From Marixanthomonas ophiurae (GTDB lineage Bacteria; Bacteroidota; Bacteroidia; Flavobacteriales; Flavobacteriaceae), in contig NZ_QVID01000001.1 in the NCBI RefSeq assembly GCF_003413745.1, positions 1,736,001 through 1,800,000 on the forward strand: a DNA stretch of 64,000 bases, read 5' to 3'. The notes below the pieces were generated by a model. It searched no databases, was not told the origin of the DNA, and saw only the letters and a program-made list of their open reading frames with translations. Positions 57,923 to 64,000 of the stretch are shown piece by piece. The translations under genes and the position numbers were made by a program. Position 1 is the first letter of the stretch. Each line of letters begins with the position of its first letter.

Positions 57923-60372
57923 TGAGTGAAGAATTTGACATAAAAGAGATTAGTGCCTCTTTCGATATTAAAAGCCTGTTGTTAAAAATATTGGCTTATT
58001 GGCCGTTGTTTTTAATCTCACTTGCCATAGGTTTTACTATTGCTTACTACATAAATGTAAGAAAGTTGCCAGTATATAGTATGGATACCTTGATTTCCAT
58101 AAAAGACGATCAAAACCCTTTTTTTACGAGTAATACAAGTCTCACCTTTAATTGGGGTGGAACAACAGATAAAGTTAATACCGCCATAATAAATTTAACA
58201 TCCCGTTCGCACAATGAGAAAGTGGTGGAGCGACTCCAATATTATATGGATTATTTAAAAGACGGGGAATATCAACAAGTAAATGCTTATAAAAAAACAC
58301 CCTTTTTGGTAGAGGTGGATACCAGTGGAGTGCAAATAGTAGGAAAGCAGTTTAAGATTGTGTTTAAAGATTCTGTTACCTATACACTATCTTCTGTCTT
58401 TGAAGGCAACAGCGAATCTCTTCAAAATTACCATACCAAAGAGAAAACAACTCAATTTATTGAAGCACAAAAATTTTCCCGTGAATATAAATTGGGTGAA
58501 AAGGTAAAACTTCCTTTCTTAAGGGTTACTCTTGTGCCTTTTGAAGAAGTTGAAGTGGTTCCTGGCGTTCCATATTATATTTCATTTTATAATTTTGATG
58601 GCATAGTGGGGCGGTATTCCAAGGTAGATGTAAGTCCTGAATCAAGAGGAGGATCCGTTTTAAAATTATTGTTAAGCGGTGCCAATAAAGCGCAATTGGT
58701 AGATTACTTAAATGCCTCGGTTGCAGTGCTGAGCGAGGATATGTTGGAGCGTAAAAATCTATTTGCTACCAAGACCATCCGTTTTATTGACAGTAGCCTA
58801 ACAGAAAAATCTCGAGAATTGGGTAATGTGGAAGATGAGCTGAATGCATTCAGAAGCAAAAATGAAATATTCAACCTAGAGACTGAAGGACAAGAAATAA
58901 GCGCTAAATTAAATGCATTAGACCTTCGGAAAGAAGATATAGAAAGGGAAACAAATTATTATAATACACTTGAAGATTATTTAGTAAACCGCACCGATTA
59001 CCGAAATGTGCCAGCACCTTCCGTAGCAGGTATTCAAGAGGGTAGTATTATTGGTGGGGTTGGTCGGATTGTTTCACTGGCAGAAGAACGCAACAAATTA
59101 CAGTACTCTTATAGAGAAGGGGCTCCAGTATTTGCGGATATTGACCGTAGGATTGATGCTGTAAAAAGAGTATTATTAGAAAATATTCGTTCTTCAAAAG
59201 AGCTTAAAAATCAGGAGTTGTCCAGTATAAACAGTAACATCGGGCAATACGAATCTGAAATACGGGGACTACCTAAAGAACAACAAGAGTTGTTGAAGAT
59301 TCAACGTCGTTACAACTTGAGCGAGGGTACCTACAACCTGTTTTTGTCAAAACGCAGTGAAGCAGGGCTGGTAAAAGCAGCGAATGTAAGTGATGTGTTG
59401 GTTATAGATTCTGCAAAAGATACAGGTGGTGGACAAATAGGCCCCAATACCCAAATGAATTACATAATAGCATTATTGCTTGGAATTCTTATTCCTTTAA
59501 TGTTTATCATCTTGAGAATGTTTTTCAGTACGAAAGTAACAACTATAAAAGATGTAGAGCAAAATACAAAAATTCCTATTCTAGGCGTAATTGGCAAAAG
59601 CTATTTGGAAAACAACTTAGCGGTGGTTACCAAACCTAAATCGGCCGTTGCCGAAGGCTTCCGGGCGTTGCGTTCCAGTTTGCAATTTATGTATAAAAAA
59701 CAAGGGGTCACTGGCGCCAAAACAGTATTGGTAACGTCTTCTGTAAGTGGTGAAGGGAAAACCTTTACCTCCATTAACATTGCATCGGTCTTTGCATTAA
59801 GTGAAAAGAAAACAGTGTTGCTAGGATTAGATTTACGCAGGCCAAAGATTTTTGACGATTTTGAGATAAACAATAAAGTTGGGGTTGTCAATTACTTGAT
59901 TGAAGATGCTTCGATTGATGAAATCATACAAAAAACAAAAGTCGGTCACTTGGATGTTATTACGTCGGGACCGGTGCCTCCTAACCCATCAGAACTGCTT
60001 ATGGGCGAAAACATGTCCCGATTAATAGATGAACTTAAAGAGCAGTATGACTATATTATCCTAGATACACCACCATTGGGTTTAGTAGCCGATGCTCTCG
60101 AGCTTCTTAAATATGCCGATGCAACCATTTATATGGTGCGGCAAAATTATACCAAAAAGGGCATGTTTGATATCGTTAATGAAAAATACCGAACAGGTGA
60201 AATAACTAACATCAGTATTGTAATGAACTTTTTTGAAGAAAAGGCAAAATATGGTTATGGCTATGGTTACGGGTATGGCGGTTATGGCTATGGTAAATAT
60301 GGAAACGGCTACCATCAAAATGCCAAAAAGCCGTCCTTGCTTACGCGTATAAAAAATATATTTAAACGTTAA
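57922..60372 (+). CDS. wzc: Wzc-like polysaccharide co-polymerase/tyrosine autokinase
   Basis: 816 aa. Wzz domain with helices at about 25-45 and about 510-530 enclosing a large periplasmic coiled-coil region. The BY-kinase domain has Walker A SSVSGEGKTF (about 605-614), Walker A' LLGLDLRRPKIF, and Walker B YIILDTPPLG. The C-terminal tail at about 776-796 is a Tyr-Gly cluster (YGYGYGYGYGGYGYGKYGNG) for autophosphorylation. It controls chain length and export with wza. Translation is coupled to wza by a one-base overlap. Confidence 0.94.
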   Translation: MSEEFDIKEISASFDIKSLLLKILAYWPLFLISLAIGFTIAYYINVRKLPVYSMDTLISIKDDQNPFFTSNTSLTFNWGGTTDKVNTAIINLTSRSHNEKVVERLQYYMDYLKDGEYQQVNAYKKTPFLVEVDTSGVQIVGKQFKIVFKDSVTYTLSSVFEGNSESLQNYHTKEKTTQFIEAQKFSREYKLGEKVKLPFLRVTLVPFEEVEVVPGVPYYISFYNFDGIVGRYSKVDVSPESRGGSVLKLLLSGANKAQLVDYLNASVAVLSEDMLERKNLFATKTIRFIDSSLTEKSRELGNVEDELNAFRSKNEIFNLETEGQEISAKLNALDLRKEDIERETNYYNTLEDYLVNRTDYRNVPAPSVAGIQEGSIIGGVGRIVSLAEERNKLQYSYREGAPVFADIDRRIDAVKRVLLENIRSSKELKNQELSSINSNIGQYESEIRGLPKEQQELLKIQRRYNLSEGTYNLFLSKRSEAGLVKAANVSDVLVIDSAKDTGGGQIGPNTQMNYIIALLLGILIPLMFIILRMFFSTKVTTIKDVEQNTKIPILGVIGKSYLENNLAVVTKPKSAVAEGFRALRSSLQFMYKKQGVTGAKTVLVTSSVSGEGKTFTSINIASVFALSEKKTVLLGLDLRRPKIFDDFEINNKVGVVNYLIEDASIDEIIQKTKVGHLDVITSGPVPPNPSELLMGENMSRLIDELKEQYDYIILDTPPLGLVADALELLKYADATIYMVRQNYTKKGMFDIVNEKYRTGEITNISIVMNFFEEKAKYGYGYGYGYGGYGYGKYGNGYHQNAKKPSLLTRIKNIFKR

Positions 60373-60399
60373 AGGAATATATTTACGCCAATGCTTTTT

Positions 60400-60407
60400 T
60401 ATTTTTG
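60400..60407 (+). promoter_or_regulatory. -7 element of the nucleotide-sugar genes
   Basis: TATTTTTG, with no clear -33. Predicted start about 60414, 23 nt before the ATG at 60437. Confidence 0.45.
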
Positions 60408-60436
60408 CAACCCAAAATTATAATAAGAAACTTTTT

Positions 60437-61723
60437 ATGAAAGAAAACCCTACCATAGCGATAATAGGTTTAGGCTATGTTGGCCTTCCCTTAGCTGTTG
60501 CTTTTGCTTCAAAATACAAGGTTATTGGTCTTGATATTAATGAAGAACGTATTTCAGAAATACAAAAAGGAAAAGATACTACTCAAGAGGTTTCAGAAGC
60601 CAATTTACAAGCTGTATTAAATAAAAAAGGGACTACAGGTTTATCAGTTACATCAAAACCAAAAGATATTTCTGAAGCAACTGTCTATATTGTAACGGTG
60701 CCCACCCCAACCAACAAATACAACCAACCCGTCCTTATTCCTTTGGAAAAAGCCAGTGAAACCATAGGGAAAGTCTTAAAAAATGGAGACGTGGTAATAT
60801 ATGAATCTACAGTGTATCCTGGTGTTACTGAAGAAATTTGCGTCCCGATTTTAGAACAAACCTCTGGACTCTGTTTCAACAGCGATTTTTATGCTGGATA
60901 CTCACCCGAGCGTATCAATCCTGGAGATAAAAAACATACGGTAACCAATATTTTAAAAGTTACATCCGGTTCTACCGAAAAAGCTGCAGATTATATTGAT
61001 AGTCTTTACGCCACTGTTATAACTGCTGGCACCCACAAGGCTTCTTCCATAAAAGTGGCAGAGGCGGCTAAAGTGATTGAAAACTCGCAACGGGACATTA
61101 ACATTGCTTTTGTAAACGAACTGTCAAAGATTTTCAGGTTGCTTAATATTAATACGGATGAAGTATTAGAAGCAGCCGCTACCAAATGGAATTTTATAAA
61201 ATACACTCCTGGCTTAGTTGGGGGGCATTGCATAGGTGTAGATCCGTATTACTTAGCACAAAAAGCAATGGAAGAGGGCTATAACCCTGAAATTATCTTG
61301 GCCGGAAGGCGTATGAACGATGGCATGGGAAATTATGTAGCGCAAGAAGTAATAAAATTGATGATTCAAAAAGATGCCAAAGTTAAAAATGGAAACGTTT
61401 TAGTATTAGGAATAACCTTTAAAGAAAACTGTCCTGATATTAGAAACAGCAAAGTAATAGACGTAATATCCGAACTTGAAAAGTATAACCTCAATATTGA
61501 TGTGTATGATCCTTGGGCGAATATAGCTGAAGTTAAAAAAGAATTTAAAGTAGGGTTGCTAAACGAAGAAAATCAACTAAAAACCAACTATGATGCCGTG
61601 GTACTTGCCGTTTCGCATAACCAATTTGCTTCGTTTCCGTTAGAAAAACATACAGCAGAAAATTCAGTAATATTCGATGTAAAATCGTTTTATCCTATTG
61701 AAAAAACAGATGGTCGATTGTAG
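60437..61723 (+). CDS. UDP-N-acetylhexosamine 6-dehydrogenase (TviB/WbpO type)
   Basis: 428 aa. NAD motif GLGYVGLPLA (about 10-19), PTPTNKYNQPVL, and catalytic Cys in VGGHCIGVDPYYLA. These fit the UDP-glucose/GDP-mannose dehydrogenase family, TviB/WbpO clade, which oxidises UDP-GlcNAc or UDP-GalNAc to the uronic acid. With the epimerase downstream it forms the WbpO-WbpP pair that makes UDP-GalNAcA from UDP-GlcNAc. Confidence 0.93.
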   Translation: MKENPTIAIIGLGYVGLPLAVAFASKYKVIGLDINEERISEIQKGKDTTQEVSEANLQAVLNKKGTTGLSVTSKPKDISEATVYIVTVPTPTNKYNQPVLIPLEKASETIGKVLKNGDVVIYESTVYPGVTEEICVPILEQTSGLCFNSDFYAGYSPERINPGDKKHTVTNILKVTSGSTEKAADYIDSLYATVITAGTHKASSIKVAEAAKVIENSQRDINIAFVNELSKIFRLLNINTDEVLEAAATKWNFIKYTPGLVGGHCIGVDPYYLAQKAMEEGYNPEIILAGRRMNDGMGNYVAQEVIKLMIQKDAKVKNGNVLVLGITFKENCPDIRNSKVIDVISELEKYNLNIDVYDPWANIAEVKKEFKVGLLNEENQLKTNYDAVVLAVSHNQFASFPLEKHTAENSVIFDVKSFYPIEKTDGRL

Positions 61724-61786
61724 TTTTCGATACAAGACGAAGGAAGACCTTTATTTACTTCGGAAGAAATAAAAAAAACAGTTAGA

Positions 61787-62764
61787 ATGTACAATAGTTC
61801 TTACCACACTCGAAACCTATCTAATCTTTCGTTTCTTATAACTGGAGGTGCAGGGTTTATAGGTTCTAACCTAGTGGAATATTTGTTAAAATATGGCGCA
61901 AAAAAAGTTCGGGTGTTAGATAATCTTTCAAATGGGCATATTAAAAACATTTCTGAATTTAAAACCAATCCGGACTTTGAATTTATAGAAGGTGATATTC
62001 GGAATTTGCAAACCTGTAAAGAAGTGATGGAAGGGATGGACTATGTATCCCATCAAGCAGCATTAGGCTCGGTGCCACGCTCTATTAACGACCCTATAAC
62101 CTCTAATGAAGCCAATGTTACCGGGTTTTTAAATATGTTGGTAGCGTTAAAAGAAAGTAAAAAAGTACAGCGTATGGTCTATGCGGCCTCCAGTTCTACC
62201 TATGGTGATAGTAAAAAATTACCTAAAGTGGAGGATAGTATTGGAAAACCATTATCGCCTTATGCAGTAACCAAGTTGGTAAACGAGCTATATGCCGATG
62301 TATTTGGTAAAACATACCAGACTGATACTATTGGCTTGCGGTATTTTAATGTTTTTGGTCCCAAGCAGGACCCTAATGGTGCCTATGCAGCAGTTATCCC
62401 CTTGTTTATGAAAGCTGTACTAGAAAACGAGCCGCCTACTATTCATGGCGATGGAGAACAGACCCGCGATTTTACTTATGTAGAAAATGCAGTACAAGCT
62501 AATATAAGGGCCTTTTTTGCTTCAAAAGAGGCGAACAATCAGGTTGTGAACGTAGCGTATGGTGAACGTATCAGTTTAAATACATTGTGGGCAGCGTTAC
62601 AGGATATTTCAGAAAAAACCATCCAACCCAACTTTGGCTCACCCAGAAAAGGCGATGTACGGGATTCCCTTGCTAATATTGACAAAGCGAAAGAATTATT
62701 AGGCTATGAGCCACTTTTTTCAGTCAGGGATGGATTAAAAGTAACCTGGGAAAAATTTAAATAG
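61787..62764 (+). CDS. UDP-N-acetylglucosamine 4-epimerase (WbpP/TviC type)
   Basis: 325 aa. Rossmann motif GGAGFIGSNL (about 20-29), catalytic SSSTYGDSKKLPK and SPYAVTKLVNE (YxxxK), with substrate loop RYFNVFGPKQDPNG. WbpP/TviC members carry an extended N-terminus before the Rossmann motif, as here (MYNSSYHTRNLSNLSF). It interconverts UDP-GlcNAc/UDP-GalNAc or their uronic acids. 63 bp downstream of the dehydrogenase; both serve surface polysaccharide synthesis. Confidence 0.92.
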   Translation: MYNSSYHTRNLSNLSFLITGGAGFIGSNLVEYLLKYGAKKVRVLDNLSNGHIKNISEFKTNPDFEFIEGDIRNLQTCKEVMEGMDYVSHQAALGSVPRSINDPITSNEANVTGFLNMLVALKESKKVQRMVYAASSSTYGDSKKLPKVEDSIGKPLSPYAVTKLVNELYADVFGKTYQTDTIGLRYFNVFGPKQDPNGAYAAVIPLFMKAVLENEPPTIHGDGEQTRDFTYVENAVQANIRAFFASKEANNQVVNVAYGERISLNTLWAALQDISEKTIQPNFGSPRKGDVRDSLANIDKAKELLGYEPLFSVRDGLKVTWEKFK

Positions 62765-62882
62765 CTATGCTGATTGTATAAGTATAAAGTTCCAATCATA
62801 CCCCCGTCTAATAATCCAATAATCCAATTCATCTAAGAAGCATAATTAGTATATTAGTCGCCTGAAAAAAAATAAAAATTTA

Positions 62883-63746
62883 TTGAACTCAAAAGCAGAC
62901 AACGACTGGTTATATGAAATAACCCCTCACAAAAAGCTAATATCACTTAATTTAAAGGAACTTTGGCGCTATCGCGATTTATTGGTGCTGTTTGTAAAAA
63001 GAGATATTGTTACTGTATACAAACAGACTGTTTTAGGTCCGTTATGGTTTTTTATCCAGCCATTATTTACTTCGGTGATATTTACATTGGTGTTTAACAA
63101 TGTGGCTGGGGTGAGCACTGGGGCCATTCCTTCCTTCTTGTTTAACTTGGCGGGTATTACTGCCTGGAACTACTTTAAGGCGTGCTTTACGGGTACCTCA
63201 AACATTTTTAGGGGGAATGCCAGTATTTTTGGAAAAGTATATTTCCCTAGGGCTATTATGCCATTATCCATCACTATTTCCAATTTACTGAAGTTCGGCA
63301 TACAATTGATGATTTTTATAGGATTCTACGTGTACTTTGTGATTACTGGTAAACCTGTGAGCCCTAATGCTTATATTTTATTGATGCCTATATATATTAT
63401 CATGATGGCGTTGATGGGATTAGGCTTGGGGATGACCATTTCGGCTGTCACAACCAAATATCGCGATTTAACTGTTTTGGTAGGGTTTGCTACCTCTTTG
63501 TTAATGTATATTTCGGCCGTGCCTTTTCCACTGAGCAAAGCGTTGGAAAAATTACCCGAATACAGTTGGGTTTTTATTTATAATCCAATTACCCAAATTA
63601 TCGAAGGCTTCCGCTACATAACCCTGGACTACGGGACATTTACATGGGGTGGTTTTTTATATGCGTTATTGTTTTCTATTAGCATATTCCTGATAGGGTT
63701 GATTATTTTCAACCGGACAGAGAAGAATTTTATTGACACGGTGTAG
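62883..63746 (+). CDS. wzm: ABC-2 polysaccharide export permease (Wzm/TagG type, TTG start)
   Basis: 287 aa from a TTG at 62883; there is no earlier in-frame ATG. Six helices; TagG/Wzm signatures WRYRDLLVLFVKRDIVTVYK (coupling helix), QTVLGPLWFFIQPLFTSVIF, and SIFGKVYFPRAIMPLS. It exports a finished undecaprenyl-linked polysaccharide with its ATPase, encoded from 63894. The 118-bp gap upstream contains only short AT-rich repeats. Confidence 0.9.
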   Translation: MNSKADNDWLYEITPHKKLISLNLKELWRYRDLLVLFVKRDIVTVYKQTVLGPLWFFIQPLFTSVIFTLVFNNVAGVSTGAIPSFLFNLAGITAWNYFKACFTGTSNIFRGNASIFGKVYFPRAIMPLSITISNLLKFGIQLMIFIGFYVYFVITGKPVSPNAYILLMPIYIIMMALMGLGLGMTISAVTTKYRDLTVLVGFATSLLMYISAVPFPLSKALEKLPEYSWVFIYNPITQIIEGFRYITLDYGTFTWGGFLYALLFSISIFLIGLIIFNRTEKNFIDTV

Positions 63747-63826
63747 ATAGAGGGTAGTCTGTAGTAAAGTTTAACATCTTACAGTATTAAAAAAGAAAAA
63801 ATACATCAAAAAAAATATGTTTTTTG

Positions 63827-63834
63827 TACGTTTG
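63827..63834 (+). promoter_or_regulatory. -7 element upstream of wzt
   Basis: TACGTTTG; predicted start about 63841, 53 nt before the ATG. No -33 visible, and the gene could equally be served by read-through from wzm. Confidence 0.35.
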
Positions 63835-63893
63835 AAATTAAATACTCAATTAGAATCACAAAACAATAAAGACCAACTACCCACTAACAACTA

Positions 63894-64000
63894 ATGACTA
63901 TTCTAAAAGCCGAAAATATAAGCAAACAATATCGCCTCGGGCTTGTTGGTACAGGGACGTTGAGCCATGACCTAAACCGTTTTTGGCATCAAATAAGAGG
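63894..64000 (+). CDS. wzt: Polysaccharide export ABC ATPase (Wzt/TagH type), 5' end only
   Basis: 35 codons visible, starting MTILKAENISKQYRLG and running off the window. ENISKQYRLG is the opening of the ABC domain. The insertion LVGTGTLSHDLNRFWHQIR before Walker A is characteristic of O-antigen Wzt-like ATPases. Walker motifs lie beyond the end. It pairs with the permease upstream. Confidence 0.85.
   Translation, partial: MTILKAENISKQYRLGLVGTGTLSHDLNRFWHQIR

Noticed and set aside
1-64000. tRNA, rRNA, insertion sequences or prophage genes
   Set aside because: I found no cloverleaf, transposase or integrase motif; short inverted repeats are terminators, operators or intergenic elements.

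Overview
The window is chromosomal DNA from a low-GC member of the Bacteroidota, almost certainly a (marine) Flavobacteriaceae species. Four things point there: repeated TAnnTTTG -7 promoter elements, near absence of Shine-Dalgarno sites, a large secreted protein with a type IX secretion C-terminal sorting domain, and many families typical of the group (DUF1684, DUF4920, DUF4199, DUF2795, DUF6268, an HTH-less NtrC-like regulator, a SecA of about 1,120 aa). I cannot name the species. I see no rRNA, tRNA, insertion sequence, prophage or CRISPR array.

Layout. 1-7.7 kb: 3' end of a fused B12-dependent acyl-CoA mutase (icmF), an Lrp-type regulator, an MFS exporter preceded by a cysteine-rich leader peptide and a terminator, crcB with an SRPBCC/GyrI-like gene, and a lipoprotein M49 peptidase. 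7.8-16.3 kb: nine minus-strand genes forming an envelope cluster (NarL/LuxR-type regulator, outer-membrane protein, two lipoproteins, papain-like protease with a DUF4384-like tail, M48 protease with Sel1 repeats, voltage-gated K+-type channel, CHASE2 protein, secreted partner). 16.3-22.9 kb: housekeeping genes (MazG-like pyrophosphohydrolase, ilvE, mnmD, YceI, grpE-dnaJ). 23.3-31.6 kb: an eight-gene plus-strand operon (ABC exporter, MscS channel, DUF6268 protein, NtrC-like regulator, PPK2, M28 peptidase, DUF2071). 31.6-41.6 kb: MATE exporter, PAP2 phosphatase, a three-gene lipid-linked sugar transfer operon (GT2, LAB_N, GT39), an epimerase, meaB, an Ohr-type peroxidase. 41.7-57 kb: ECF sigma/anti-sigma/adhesin operon, T9SS cargo protein, secA, cobalamin adenosyltransferase, LolD-like and ABC-F ATPases. 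57.1-64 kb: start of a surface polysaccharide locus (wza, wzc, UDP-HexNAc dehydrogenase, UDP-GlcNAc 4-epimerase, wzm, start of wzt).

Two observations stand out. First, the CHASE2/protease/channel cluster carries three near-identical palindromes, TACCC[AG][AT]-N2-inverse. This is the 7-2-7 arrangement used by NarL-type regulators. Each lies exactly 22 bp upstream of a -7 element (or a one-base variant of it) on the minus strand: in front of the regulator gene, in front of the outer-membrane protein gene, and at the far end of the cluster, where a short RNA could be made. This looks like a self-contained, auto-activated envelope regulon. Second, the MFS gene has a 24-codon leader ORF ending Cys-Met-Cys-stop, followed by a strong intrinsic terminator before the MFS start, which is the arrangement of translational attenuation.

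Genes for coenzyme B12-dependent acyl-CoA mutation are scattered through the window (icmF, meaB, the PduO-type adenosyltransferase). The polysaccharide locus pairs Wza/Wzc components with an ABC-type Wzm/Wzt exporter. All functional statements rest on motif recognition by eye; no database search was run.
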